Shown here: one piece after another, positions 25,195-33,472 of the stretch | Layout: each line of letters opens with the position of its first letter | How positions within the stretch are numbered: position 1 is the stretch's first letter | Position numbers and translations under genes: made by a program | Source: Nostocales cyanobacterium LEGE 11386 | Lineage (GTDB): Bacteria; Cyanobacteriota; Cyanobacteriia; Cyanobacteriales; Nostocaceae | Assembly (NCBI GenBank): GCA_015207155.1 | Contig: JADEXK010000012.1 | Location: forward strand, 1-64,000 | DNA length: 64,000 nt | Direction of reading: 5' to 3' | Notes under the pieces: model-generated | Told to the model about the DNA's origin: nothing | Seen by the model: only the letters and a program-made list of their open reading frames with translations | Databases searched by the model: none

Positions 25195-26292
25195 ATGTCA
25201 GTTTTAGCAGCGATCGCAGTCTTGGCTGTTTTGATCTTGGTACACGAGTTGGGACATTTTATCGCAGCTCGTTCTCAAGGTATTCTCGTTAACCGCTTTT
25301 CTTTGGGGTTTGGCCCCATTCTTTGGAAGTACCAAGGATCGCAAACCGAATATGCTATCCGCGCCTTTCCTTTAGGTGGGTTTGTTGGCTTTCCCGATGA
25401 TGAACCAGATAGCGATATTCCACCCAATGACCCGAATTTGCTGCGTAACCGGCCAATTTTAGACCGGGCGATCGTCATCAGCGCGGGAGTCATCGCAAAT
25501 TTAATATTTGCCTATTTACTACTGGTAACCCAAGTAAGCATTGTCGGCATAGGCCAAGCCAGCGAACCCGGTGTATTAATTAAACAACTAGCACCAGAAG
25601 TTAGTTCTGTAGCCGCCGATGCAGGGATTCAACCAGGAGATGTCATCTTAGCAGCAAACCAAAAACAGTTTGGAACGGCGCTGCAAGAGATAGAAACTTT
25701 CAGGGACATTATTAAAAACAATCCAGGTCAGCCCGTCCAACTAGAAATTGCTCGTGGTGATCAAAAGCTTTCTGTGAAGGTGATTCCCGAAGATAAGTCG
25801 GCTGGAGGCTCTATTGGTATTGGACTTGCTCCCAATGGCGAAGTTGTACGTCGTCCTGTGACTAATCTGGGGCAAGCTTTAAACATTGGTGCTACGGAAT
25901 TTCAACGCCTTGTCTCTATGACATTTAAAGGGTTTGGGCAACTGATCACCAATTTTGGCGAAACAGCAGGTCAAGTAGCTGGGCCGATTAAAATTGTGCA
26001 AATTGGTTCTAGCATCGCTCAAAATGATACAGGCAGTTTGTTTTTCTTTGCTGCTTTGATTAGCATTAACTTGGCAATCATCAATATTTTGCCTTTACCA
26101 GCTTTGGATGGCGGACAATTAGCATTTTTGCTGATTGAAGGTGTGCGCGGTAAGCCATTGCCTAACCGGATTCAAGAGGGTGTGATGCAAACTGGTTTGG
26201 TGCTACTGTTAGGATTAGGCATTTTTCTGATCGTCAAAGAAACTACCCAGTTAACTTCCCAATTGGAATGGGTGCAAAAGTTGTTCCAGTGA
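25195..26292 (+). CDS. rseP: RseP-type site-2 zinc metalloprotease
   Basis: A 365-residue M50 protease of the inner membrane. The zinc motif H17-E-L-G-H21 is in the first membrane helix. A central PDZ domain (about 115-210: VAADAGIQPGDVILAANQKQ) faces the periplasm. The second active-site motif NILPLPALDGGQLAFLLIEG is near residue 300, and a last membrane helix VLLLGLGIFLIV closes the protein. It cleaves transmembrane segments of anti-sigma factors or signal peptide remnants. It ends in TGA overlapping the nth start, so the two genes form an operon. Confidence 0.95.
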   Translation: MSVLAAIAVLAVLILVHELGHFIAARSQGILVNRFSLGFGPILWKYQGSQTEYAIRAFPLGGFVGFPDDEPDSDIPPNDPNLLRNRPILDRAIVISAGVIANLIFAYLLLVTQVSIVGIGQASEPGVLIKQLAPEVSSVAADAGIQPGDVILAANQKQFGTALQEIETFRDIIKNNPGQPVQLEIARGDQKLSVKVIPEDKSAGGSIGIGLAPNGEVVRRPVTNLGQALNIGATEFQRLVSMTFKGFGQLITNFGETAGQVAGPIKIVQIGSSIAQNDTGSLFFFAALISINLAIINILPLPALDGGQLAFLLIEGVRGKPLPNRIQEGVMQTGLVLLLGLGIFLIVKETTQLTSQLEWVQKLFQ

Positions 26293-26957
26293 GTGTTACC
26301 CGTAAATCGCCATCTCAGAAGCAACGAGCATTAGAAATTCTCGCTCGCTTGCAGAGTCTATATCCCGATGCAACTTGCTCTTTGAATTACTCAACACCCG
26401 TACAATTGCTGGTGGCAACTATTCTTTCCGCTCAATGTACAGATGAGCGAGTAAATAAGGTAACACCAGCTTTATTTGAGCGGTTTCCTGATGCAGCTAG
26501 TTTGGCTAATGCTGACCTAGGAGAACTAGAAAATTTGGTGCGTTCTACAGGGTTTTATCGCAATAAAGCGAAGAATATTCAAGCAGCCTGTCGGATGATT
26601 GTTAGTGAGTTTGACTCTGTAGTTCCGAACCAAATGGATCAGTTGTTAAAGCTGCCAGGTGTGGCTCGAAAGACGGCAAATGTAGTCCTAGCTCATGCTT
26701 ATGGGATTAATTCTGGTGTCACAGTAGATACTCATGTTAAGCGTCTGAGCCAACGCTTGGGTTTAACTAAGCATCCTGACCCCATCCGCATTGAAAAAGA
26801 TTTAATGGCGTTGTTACCCCAACCAGATTGGGAAAATTGGTCAATTCGCCTGATTTATCACGGTCGTGCTATTTGTAAGGCGCGTACTCCTGCTTGTGAC
26901 GCTTGTCAGCTGAACGATTTATGTCCTACTGGGAAAAAACAGTTGGTAGCAGGGTAG
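26289..26957 (+). CDS. nth: Endonuclease III
   Basis: About 222 residues. DNA glycosylase/AP lyase for oxidised pyrimidines. The helix-hairpin-helix LPGVARKTANVVLAHAY contains the catalytic Lys, and GVTVDTHVKRLSQRLGL the catalytic Asp. The 4Fe-4S loop is C-x6-C-x2-C-x5-C (CKARTPACDACQLNDLC). Two starts are possible: ATG 26268 within rseP, or GTG 26289, which forms a GTGA overlap with the rseP stop. The second is preferred because coupling overlaps of this form are typical and the first seven residues (GAKVVP) look unconserved. Confidence 0.93.
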   Translation: MSVTRKSPSQKQRALEILARLQSLYPDATCSLNYSTPVQLLVATILSAQCTDERVNKVTPALFERFPDAASLANADLGELENLVRSTGFYRNKAKNIQAACRMIVSEFDSVVPNQMDQLLKLPGVARKTANVVLAHAYGINSGVTVDTHVKRLSQRLGLTKHPDPIRIEKDLMALLPQPDWENWSIRLIYHGRAICKARTPACDACQLNDLCPTGKKQLVAG

Positions 26958-27034
26958 AGGAGATAAAAAATCCCTAGAATTGATGGGGACACTGTAGAAT
27001 AGAAAATGCTGTCTTTAAATCAGTTAGAGAAGGT

Positions 27035-27337
27035 ATGGCAAAAAAGAGCATGATTGAGCGCGAGAAAAAACGCGCCAAGATGGTGGAAAAATACGCCGAC
27101 AAGCGGGAAGCGTTGTTAGAAGAGTTCAGAACAACAGAATCTCCTTTAGACAAATTGGAAATTCACCGGAAAATTCAACAGCTACCCCGGAATAGTGCGC
27201 CCAGTCGCCGCCGGAATCGCTGCTGGGTAACTGGTCGTCCCAGAGGTGTTTACCGCGATTTTGGACTATCTCGGAACGTGCTACGGGAATGGGCACATGA
27301 AGGTCTTTTGCCTGGTGTGGTTAAGTCTAGTTGGTAG
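27035..27337 (+). CDS. rpsN: 30S ribosomal protein S14
   Basis: A 100-residue S14 of the long, zinc-free type ([61 protein letters not shown] end). It binds 16S rRNA in the head of the small subunit. The CxxC pairs of the short S14 paralogue are absent. As is usual in cyanobacteria, it is not in the main ribosomal protein operon. An AATGACT-type repeat hairpin follows the stop. Confidence 0.97.
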   Translation: MAKKSMIEREKKRAKMVEKYADKREALLEEFRTTESPLDKLEIHRKIQQLPRNSAPSRRRNRCWVTGRPRGVYRDFGLSRNVLREWAHEGLLPGVVKSSW

Positions 27338-27393
27338 TCATTGGTCAGTCGTTATTAGTCATTAGCGATGAACCAATGACTAATGACCAATGA
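27336..27393. repeat. STRR-type inverted array after rpsN
   Basis: TCATTGGTCAGTCGTTATTA is followed by its near reverse complement in AATGACTAATGACCAATGA. The arms differ by one 7-base unit, as expected for heptamer repeats. It can fold into a long hairpin and may serve as the rpsN transcript end. Confidence 0.7.
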
Positions 27394-27401
27394 TTAAATT
27401 A

Positions 27402-27731
27402 TTATTGACCGCAGCAACGGTCAATGCCTAGACTGTCTAAGAGTAGATCGCTGACGGCGTTGGCGATCGCAAACTCTCCATAAAAACTTTTAGAAAAATC
27501 AAATGCTTGCATCTCTGTGACAATAGCTATTACCAGAGATCCTAGGTCGTTTTCTCCCTCCATGCGTTGTCGGACAAAAATTTGAGCCGCACGTTGGGCA
27601 ATTTTTTGATTGACTATTTCAGGTAAGAATTCTGTGTCTAGCCACCGCAATAAACGATCTTGCAACCATTCTCCTTCGAGTTGGGGGTTGTGAGACGGTG
27701 GTAAAGTGATGGGTGGAATTGCTTCAGTCAT
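27402..27731 (-). CDS. Conserved cyanobacterial hypothetical protein
   Basis: About 109 residues starting MTEAIPPITLPPSHNPQLEG. The body is helical (WLQDRLLRWLDTEFLPEI, QKIAQRAAQIFVRQRMEGEN, DLGSLVIAIVTEMQAFDFSK) and the end is LGIDRCCGQ with vicinal cysteines. The family is not recognised by name. The open frame extends to 27797, but the extra residues come from a GC-rich dispersed repeat at 27775-27830, so ATG 27731 is preferred. It is divergent from aat. Confidence 0.7.
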   Translation of the reverse strand: MTEAIPPITLPPSHNPQLEGEWLQDRLLRWLDTEFLPEIVNQKIAQRAAQIFVRQRMEGENDLGSLVIAIVTEMQAFDFSKSFYGEFAIANAVSDLLLDSLGIDRCCGQ

Positions 27732-27774
27732 CTTTTTTAAACGCAGAGGAATGCTAAGGGAATCGCAGTGAACC

Positions 27775-27832
27775 AGCGCTGCGGGAGGGTTTCCCACCGC
27801 AGGCGACTGGTAAACCCGGAGGGAGAAACATC
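27775..27832. repeat. GC-rich dispersed repeat
   Basis: GCGGGAGGGTTTCCCACCGC and the following GACTGGTAAACCCGGAGGG are an interrupted palindrome of the kind found repeatedly in Nostoc spacers. Part of the same family (GGGCGGGTTTCCCGAC) is at 55670-55685. Confidence 0.65.
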
Positions 27833-27870
27833 CTTAGTGTTTCGCTGGGGTTTTTTGATTTTGCTTAATT

Positions 27871-28446
27871 ATGCAATATGATATCGCTGCTATTATTCGG
27901 GGTTATGCTCAAGGTTATTTTCTCATGGCTGACGACAATACAGGCCTGGGATGGTATGGAAGTCGCGATCGCACTTTGATTCCCTTGGATGAGCGATTTC
28001 GCTACCCTAAGTCGTTGCAGCGTGTTCTCAATCAAGAGCGTTTTACGGTGGCGATTAACCAAGACTTTCAGGGTGTGGTGGCTGGTTGTGCTAACCGCGA
28101 CACTACTTGGATTTCACAGGAGTTACAAGAAATTTACTGGTTACTTTACCAGAATGGTTACGCTTATAGTTTTGAAACTTGGCAAGGTGATGAACTAGCT
28201 GGGGGAATTTTAGGGATTGTCATTGGCGGTGCTTTCATTGGTGAGTCGATGTTTTACCGCATTACAGAAGGCTCAAAGGTGGCGATGGTGAAGCTGGTAG
28301 AAAGATTACGTCAACGCCAGTTTGTGCTATTTGATGCCCAAATGATGAATCCCCATTTAGAAAGATTTGGTGCTTATCGTATTGGGGATGAAGAGTATCA
28401 AGTTTTACTTAAAAAAGCATTGCAATGTAGTTGTTATTTAGTGTAA
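27871..28446 (+). CDS. aat: Leucyl/phenylalanyl-tRNA-protein transferase
   Basis: 191 residues, somewhat shorter than the roughly 230 of E. coli Aat, as is usual in cyanobacteria. [14 protein letters not shown] (N-terminal), [32 protein letters not shown] (the signature around the active cleft) and [18 protein letters not shown]. It transfers Leu or Phe from tRNA to N-terminal Arg/Lys of proteins in the N-end rule pathway feeding ClpS/ClpP. No clpS is nearby. Confidence 0.93.
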   Translation: MQYDIAAIIRGYAQGYFLMADDNTGLGWYGSRDRTLIPLDERFRYPKSLQRVLNQERFTVAINQDFQGVVAGCANRDTTWISQELQEIYWLLYQNGYAYSFETWQGDELAGGILGIVIGGAFIGESMFYRITEGSKVAMVKLVERLRQRQFVLFDAQMMNPHLERFGAYRIGDEEYQVLLKKALQCSCYLV

Positions 28447-28569
28447 GAGGTGTATGTAAAAAAAGTTTTATCTCAAAATTGCTTTTTACTTCAATAAATG
28501 ACTTCTGATTTGTTCACTGTTGACCTCCAGCAACATATTAAAGAAACTCTTCAATAAGATGAATTTGGT

Positions 28570-28600
28570 TTCGCGCAAAGACGCAAAGGCGCAAAGAATA
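28570..28600. repeat. GCGCAAAGACGCAAAG dispersed repeat
   Basis: CGCGCAAAGACGCAAAGGCG, a simple dispersed repeat, also present at about 55710-55728. Both are in gene-free spacers. Confidence 0.7.
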
Positions 28601-28684
28601 TACTTTTGTCCTTGAGCAAAAATATCAATTCATCCCGCATTTATGCAACGCCGGATTTAGATATTAGTTGCTAAGGTAATTTCT

Positions 28685-28804
28685 ATGTCCCTACAAGAAC
28701 TGAAAGAGCAAGCTCGTCAACTACCTGAGAGCGATCGCCTGGAACTAGTCCGTGCAATCATCGAATCCTTGCAAGATGACTCAAGTTGTATCAATCTACA
28801 ATAA
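28685..28804 (+). pseudogene. N-terminal part of a split antitoxin gene
   Basis: 39 codons: MSLQELKEQARQLPESDRLE, then LVRAIIESLQDDSS and a non-homologous end (CINLQ). This is the N-terminal half of a common cyanobacterial addiction-module antitoxin (MSLxEIKEQxxQLPxSDRLxLVxAIIESLQ). As I recall, the normal C-terminal half carries xMKGLLKxxxPAPTDEEVKxMLEERxxEKYL, and just that sequence occurs at 29876-29980, after the DUF2891 gene. The two pieces therefore look like one gene interrupted by about 1.1 kb. Confidence 0.7.
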
Positions 28805-28834
28805 CTACAGCTGAAAAATATGTAACTTAAAGTC

Positions 28835-29854
28835 ATGGAAATTGACGCCACAATCGCAGCGAAGTTTGTTCAATTGGTGCTGAACTGTATCAATCAGGAA
28901 TATCCGCATAACAATATTTTCTGGTTTGAAAGCGATGAAGACATTCGTCCACCACGCCAGTTAACACCAGCGTTTTATGGTTGTCTGGATTGGCATTCAG
29001 CCGTACATGGACATTGGTTACTCGCACGGTTAGTTCGTTATTTTCCTCAAGCTGAATTTCAGACGACAGTAAGAGAAGCATTACAACAAACCCTTACTCC
29101 AGAGAAAATTCAAGGAGAGATTGCCCATTTGCAGCGATGCCCGTTTTTTGAATGTCCTTATGGGTTTTCATGGTTATTACAACTGGCGATAGAATTACAT
29201 GAATGGAATGATACCCAAGCGAAAGAATGGATGTCTGTTTTAGAGCCGTTAGAAACGTTAGTTGCAAACAACTTTCATCGCTGGCTGCAAAGACTTGAAC
29301 TTCCTGATCGCACAGGGGGACACTTTCAAACTGCATTTCCTCTATGCCTAGTACTCGATTGGGCAAACAGTAGGAACAAGGAACACTTGGCGAAGCTGAT
29401 CGAAAGCAAGGCACAAAAATTTTATCTCAATGATAGAAACTATCCGTTTCATTTTGAGCCACTGGGTTATGATTTCCTCTCTCCTAGCCTTGCGGAAGCT
29501 GATTTAATGCGACGTATTCTCTCACCAGCAGATTTTGCCAACTGGCTTACCGATTTTCTGCCACAATTACTCACAGAAACAGCTTTACAATCTTTAAAAC
29601 CTGTACAAGTAGATAATCCCAACGATTATTTACAATCACATTTTCGGGGTCTAAATCTCAGTCGAGCGTGGATGCTTGAAGGCATCATTTCCCGATTACC
29701 CAATGGCGATTCTCGGCTTGATACCCTCCATTCTCTTGCTGTTTTACATCGTCAGTTTGGGTTGGCAAATGTCGTCAGTGACCATTACGCCAGTAGTCAT
29801 TGGTTGGGAACGTTTGTGGTTTATCTCGTAACAGCACGTGGATTTTGTAGGTAG
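28835..29854 (+). CDS. DUF2891 family protein
   Basis: 339 residues matching DUF2891. The signature AFYGCLDWHSAVHGHWLLAR is near residue 50, followed by HLQRCPFFECPYGFSWLLQL, RTGGHFQTAFPLCLVLDWAN, FHFEPLGYDFLSPSLAEADL and the C-terminal SDHYASSHWLGTFVVYL. The fold is probably an alpha/alpha toroid with a His/Trp/Asp-lined cavity, which suggests a carbohydrate-type substrate (inference). No signal peptide. It lies between two halves of one antitoxin gene, so it was probably inserted as cargo. Confidence 0.85.
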   Translation: MEIDATIAAKFVQLVLNCINQEYPHNNIFWFESDEDIRPPRQLTPAFYGCLDWHSAVHGHWLLARLVRYFPQAEFQTTVREALQQTLTPEKIQGEIAHLQRCPFFECPYGFSWLLQLAIELHEWNDTQAKEWMSVLEPLETLVANNFHRWLQRLELPDRTGGHFQTAFPLCLVLDWANSRNKEHLAKLIESKAQKFYLNDRNYPFHFEPLGYDFLSPSLAEADLMRRILSPADFANWLTDFLPQLLTETALQSLKPVQVDNPNDYLQSHFRGLNLSRAWMLEGIISRLPNGDSRLDTLHSLAVLHRQFGLANVVSDHYASSHWLGTFVVYLVTARGFCR

Positions 29855-29875
29855 ATACTTTGACTAAATCAATAA

Positions 29876-29980
29876 ATCAAGCAAATGAAAGGTTTGTGGA
29901 AGATAAATAAGCCAGCACCAACTGATGAGCAAGTTAAAGCAATGCTAGAAGAACGTCGGATGGAGAAGTATCTTGAGTGA
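29876..29980 (+). pseudogene. C-terminal part of the split antitoxin gene
   Basis: In frame this reads IKQMKGLWKINKPAPTDEQV, then KAMLEERRMEKYLE and TGA. It matches the C-terminal half expected for the antitoxin that begins at 28685. An ATG at 29885 could start a 31-residue peptide, but the frame is only a fragment. The last codons overlap a GTG (29977) that may once have started the toxin; what follows shows no toxin motif. Confidence 0.65.
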
Positions 29981-30049
29981 AAACTCGAATGCAGATAGGT
30001 ACACAAAAAAACTTTAGAATTAAGAGAACTAGTAACCCCATTACAAGTC

Positions 30050-30313
30050 ATGCTAAAAACTATTGCAGGTATTTATCAAAATGGGCAAATTCAACTTACT
30101 GAGTTACCCCAAGATTTAAGCGATCGCACCCAAGTTCTCGTCACTTTTCTTGATTCTGGCAAAATTGACCCCAGCAAACTAAGCCAACTGATTGAGCAGT
30201 TGGAGACAATAGCTGGTATTCAGCAAGGTTTTGAAGAACTCAACTCTGGTCAAACTCGCCCTATTAGAGATTTTATTCAAGAAATGCAGCACAAGTATGA
30301 CATTCCAGGTTGA
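30050..30313 (+). CDS. Antitoxin of a ParE-like module
   Basis: 87 residues: MLKTIAGIYQNGQIQLTELP, then RTQVLVTFLDSG, a helical linker and SGQTRPIRDFIQEMQHKYDI. The N-terminal half is a short beta-rich DNA-binding-type segment shared with the protein at 24244. The C-terminal helix should bind the toxin. Its stop lies 17 bp inside the ParE-like gene that starts at 30297, the usual coupled layout. Confidence 0.75.
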   Translation: MLKTIAGIYQNGQIQLTELPQDLSDRTQVLVTFLDSGKIDPSKLSQLIEQLETIAGIQQGFEELNSGQTRPIRDFIQEMQHKYDIPG

Positions 30314-30638
30314 GATTACCCCCATTGCAGAAGCTCAAATTGAGAAAGCCTATAGTTAGTATCGAGAGCATAATCCTGAATTTGCTGACCATTGGTTTCG
30401 AGCATTAATGAATGAATGTATTGCGACTCTACAAGAGCAGCCCCGACACTGTAAATTAGCAGTCGAACATGAAATTTTTCCTGAGGAAGTCCGCCAACTT
30501 CTTTACGGAAAATCCAAAAACACATACCGATTGCTTTTCACAATTCGAGATACAACTGTTTATGTCTTATACTTACGTCATAGCACCCAAGCACCACTGA
30601 CTGTAAATGACTTAGAGGAGCTAGAGGGTGAAGCTTAG
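30297..30638 (+). pseudogene. ParE/RelE-family toxin with nonsense codon
   Basis: ATG 30297 opens MTFQVEITPIAEAQIEKAYS, then TAG at 30357-30359 (codon 21), then YREHNPEFADHWFRALMNEC through YRLLFTIRDTTVYVLYLRHS and EGEA. Without the stop it would be a normal 113-residue ParE/RelE-type toxin. Family members usually have Trp at the stop position (Y-x-W-Y), so TGG to TAG is the likely single mutation. An internal ATG (30408) could give a fragment lacking the first helix. Confidence 0.8.
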
Positions 30639-30655
30639 TATTTTGGGAATTGGGA

Positions 30656-31465
30656 TTAAACTTTTTCTTCCGTCACTAATGTTAGACTAACCCATTCGCC
30701 TTTATCGTTGTAGCTGCGAATCATGCGTTGGCGCAGGTGGGGTTGAATTAACCAACCTACTTCTAAAAATAAGGGTTGACGCAACTGTACTTGTAATGGA
30801 GAAGTTACAGAAGCACCACCAGGGAGGAGTAATATTTGTATCTGCTTTTGAGGATTTTGGTCAAAGTTAATCATAGAACCGTTGATAGTCCCAGTTGAAG
30901 TAATGGTATTTTCGCCAAAACTCAAACTTTGAATTAATCGCCCATGATCATCCAGTTGTAATTTTAAATTGGTCGAGTAATTATTTGAGGAACGCCAATC
31001 TGGATATATGGTGACAGCTTCACCTTGCCATTCTCCCAACAAGTCATCTATTTGTAAGGTTGGGCGTTCTACTCGTTCAGTTCCGGCTAAATGTTCGCGA
31101 ATTAAAGTTATCTTATCTAACTGACCATTTTTATTAAATAACTGAACTAGGCGTAGGCGGCGATTTTCATGAATTAAACCGAGTTCAGCTCCAAATTCTG
31201 TAAATGGGGCTAGCTGAATTGAACCTTGGGAAAAAGCACCATTGGCGAAAAACAAGGTACTACGTGAAACGGAACTGTATTCTAAAACTAAATCTGCCTG
31301 ACCTTGGCGGCTGACAATCTGGCGGATAGTTTGGTTATTATTTAACCCTGCCAAGGAAACCATACTCTGAATATCTTCTAAGAGTGTCCCTTGGGGTGAG
31401 AATCGGGTGAATGAACCTTGCCATTCACCAAGATTTTGCAGCAAGGATTCCCACTGAGATGTCAT
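30656..31465 (-). CDS. DUF3598 family protein
   Basis: A 269-residue cyanobacterial protein, all-beta in pattern, with two related halves: TSQWESLLQNLGEWQGSFTR begins the first and LQIDDLLGEWQGEAVTIYPD the second. This matches DUF3598, a calycin-like fold with two barrels, whose function is unknown; a lipocalin-like ligand pocket is possible. No signal peptide. It follows ftsX by 25 bp on the same strand, so it may be read as the second gene of that operon. Confidence 0.8.
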   Translation of the reverse strand: MTSQWESLLQNLGEWQGSFTRFSPQGTLLEDIQSMVSLAGLNNNQTIRQIVSRQGQADLVLEYSSVSRSTLFFANGAFSQGSIQLAPFTEFGAELGLIHENRRLRLVQLFNKNGQLDKITLIREHLAGTERVERPTLQIDDLLGEWQGEAVTIYPDWRSSNNYSTNLKLQLDDHGRLIQSLSFGENTITSTGTINGSMINFDQNPQKQIQILLLPGGASVTSPLQVQLRQPLFLEVGWLIQPHLRQRMIRSYNDKGEWVSLTLVTEEKV

Positions 31466-31490
31466 AAACTAAGTCCTGAATGCAGTAATC

Positions 31491-32393
31491 TTAACTCTTA
31501 GCAAACCGCCGCACAGCAAATAAGCTTCCCATTAATCCTACCATTGCACCGAAACTTAAAAGAATTAAAGGTAATAGTAAAATTTGCGCGGGAGTCAATT
31601 GCAAACCGTTGGTAATAAATTGAATAAACTCAGGTTGATTAGCTAGCAACCTGCCGAGAAACTGTTGAATTACAGAAATGAAACTCCAAGCGATCGCACC
31701 ACCAACTAAACCGAAAGTAATTCCCTGTAAAATAAACGGCAGATAAATCCAAGCAGATGTTGCGCCTACTAGTTGCATAATTTCAATTTCCCGCCGTCGC
31801 GCCATGACAATCAGGCGAATGGTGGTAGTAGTCACCGCGATCGCAGTTACAGTCAGAATAATTGTAATTGTCAAGGTAATCCAGTTCAAACCCCGGTGCA
31901 GCTGGGCAATGCGTTTCACTGCTTCATCGATATATTGCACTGTTTCCACACCCCGTAACTTAGCTAGTTGGGTTGCTAAAGTTGGTACAGCTTGAGAATT
32001 ACGAGCTTTCACCTTAATTTCATCAACCAAAGGATTATCCCCTAGTTGTTGAGTTGCACCATCAATACTAGAAATTCCTAGTTCCTTAACTAACCTAGTC
32101 CAAGCTTGCTCTTTAGTAATAATTTGCATTGCCACCACTTCCGGCATTTTCGCCACAAATGGCTCAATGGTGTGGGCTGGTGTATCTGGATCAAGATAAA
32201 CTGATACTTCTAGCTGGCTACCAAACTGATTGAGGAGTTTTTCTACTTGCCAGGAAGTTTGCAGACTCAAGCCAAATAAAAATAATAATACTGTGACGGT
32301 ACTAATAGCTGCCCAATTCATCCACCCGCCACGTAGCAAACCGAGGAAAGTTTCTTTAAGCAAATAGTCCAGTTTTGTCAGGAACTTAAACAC
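31491..32393 (-). CDS. ftsX: FtsX-like ABC transporter permease
   Basis: 300 residues. One N-terminal membrane helix (WAAISTVTVLLFLFGLSL), then an extracytoplasmic domain (LEVSVYLDPDTPAHTIEPFV through VETVQYIDEAVKRI), then three C-terminal helices of the FtsX fold (ITLTITIILTVTAIAVTTTT, IYLPFILQGITFGLVGGAIA, LLPLILLSFGAMVGLMGSLF). The motif MARRREIEIMQLVGAT is the coupling segment. With FtsE it drives wall hydrolases at division. ftsE is not adjacent. Confidence 0.92.
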   Translation of the reverse strand: MFKFLTKLDYLLKETFLGLLRGGWMNWAAISTVTVLLFLFGLSLQTSWQVEKLLNQFGSQLEVSVYLDPDTPAHTIEPFVAKMPEVVAMQIITKEQAWTRLVKELGISSIDGATQQLGDNPLVDEIKVKARNSQAVPTLATQLAKLRGVETVQYIDEAVKRIAQLHRGLNWITLTITIILTVTAIAVTTTTIRLIVMARRREIEIMQLVGATSAWIYLPFILQGITFGLVGGAIAWSFISVIQQFLGRLLANQPEFIQFITNGLQLTPAQILLLPLILLSFGAMVGLMGSLFAVRRFAKS

Positions 32394-32627
32394 ACATCAC
32401 CCCAATATCTCAATTGCGTTAATAATCGTTATACTCGACAGTTGAGGTGGGAAGTGATGTAGGTAAGTTGGTGGGAATCAACAGAACAATGAAAAACAAG
32501 AGTTGTTAGTTTATTTCGCCATTAAAAAAACTTATCTTTAGGTGGAGTTTTCGATAACAACAGGTGTCTAACTGAGATTGGTAGAATTTAAGTAGTAGGA
32601 ATTTTCACAAACGAGCCATTGATCATC

Positions 32628-33191
32628 ATGCCTTCTGAAATTGCTGTCGAGAAAAAAAAGTTAAAAAATCCGCCTTTGGCACTTCACTATCTAGGCGATC
32701 GCGTGCTGCGTCAAGATGCAAAGCGGATTACTAAAGTAGATGATGAAATCCGTCAACTGGTACGCGAAATGCTGCAAACTATGTACAGTAGCGATGGCAT
32801 TGGTTTGGCTGCTCCGCAAGTGGGAATTCATAAACAACTAATTGTCATCGACTGCGAACCAGATAACGCTGCCAATCCGCCACTGGTATTGATTAACCCG
32901 ACGATTAAACAGGTAAGCCGCGAAGTCTGCGTTGCCCAAGAAGGATGTTTGAGCATTCCGGGGGTGTATTTGGATGTCAAACGTCCTGAAGCTGTGGAAA
33001 TTGCTTATAAGGATGAATCCGGCCGCCCCCGGACTTTAAAAGCTAACGACTTACTGGCACGCTGCATTCAGCACGAAATGGATCACCTCAAGGGCGTGGT
33101 ATTTGTTGACCGCGTGGAAAACTCCTTGACTTTGGCCCAAGAGCTATCTAAGAATGGCTTCTCGTATCAAGCAGTGAAACCAGTAGCATAG
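32628..33191 (+). CDS. def: Peptide deformylase
   Basis: About 187 residues. All three PDF motifs are intact: GIGLAAPQVG, EGCLSIPG with the metal-binding Cys, and QHEMDHLKG with the two His and catalytic Glu. It removes the formyl group from nascent proteins. The 20-residue N-terminal extension (MPSEIAVEKKKLKNPP) is typical of cyanobacterial PDF1B. Start ATG 32628 is preferred over TTG 32619. The small membrane gene at 33202 follows after 10 bp. Confidence 0.95.
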   Translation: MPSEIAVEKKKLKNPPLALHYLGDRVLRQDAKRITKVDDEIRQLVREMLQTMYSSDGIGLAAPQVGIHKQLIVIDCEPDNAANPPLVLINPTIKQVSREVCVAQEGCLSIPGVYLDVKRPEAVEIAYKDESGRPRTLKANDLLARCIQHEMDHLKGVVFVDRVENSLTLAQELSKNGFSYQAVKPVA

Positions 33192-33201
33192 GGGACTAAT
33201 A

Positions 33202-33405
33202 GTGTATTTAACTCCAAAAAGCGGTTTATTTCTGGGTGGTTCTTGCGTAACAGCGATCGCCGCCGTCGGTTCAGTGTTTGAACTCAGTTCTGGACAGCCA
33301 GATTTGGGCGTTCAGGTAACGGCAATTATCCTAGGATTGAGTATTCCCCTCACAGGATTATTTTTCTTTGCCGCAGTGAGGGACGCACGGGCTAACATTA
33401 AATAA
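33202..33405 (+). CDS. Small two-helix membrane protein, GTG start
   Basis: 67 residues with two membrane helices: LFLGGSCVTAIAAVGSVFEL and VTAIILGLSIPLTGLFFFAA, ending RDARANIK. It looks like a conserved cyanobacterial hypothetical and is probably co-transcribed with def (10-bp gap). The GTG start is the only reasonable one; no strong ribosome binding site is seen, which fits translational coupling. Function unknown. Confidence 0.7.
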   Translation: MYLTPKSGLFLGGSCVTAIAAVGSVFELSSGQPDLGVQVTAIILGLSIPLTGLFFFAAVRDARANIK

Positions 33406-33417
33406 GCATCAGGTACA

Positions 33418-33472
33418 TAAAAAGGTAAAGGGATGAAAGAAAGAGGCAAAATTCATCTTTTTACCTTTTATT
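33418..33472 (+). terminator. Probable terminator after def and its partner
   Basis: AAAAAGGTAAAGGGATGAA and TTCATCTTTTTACCTTTT can pair around a 14-nt loop, and the stem runs into TATTTTT. It lies between convergent genes and could act on both strands; the A/T-rich stem base suits either direction. Confidence 0.6.
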
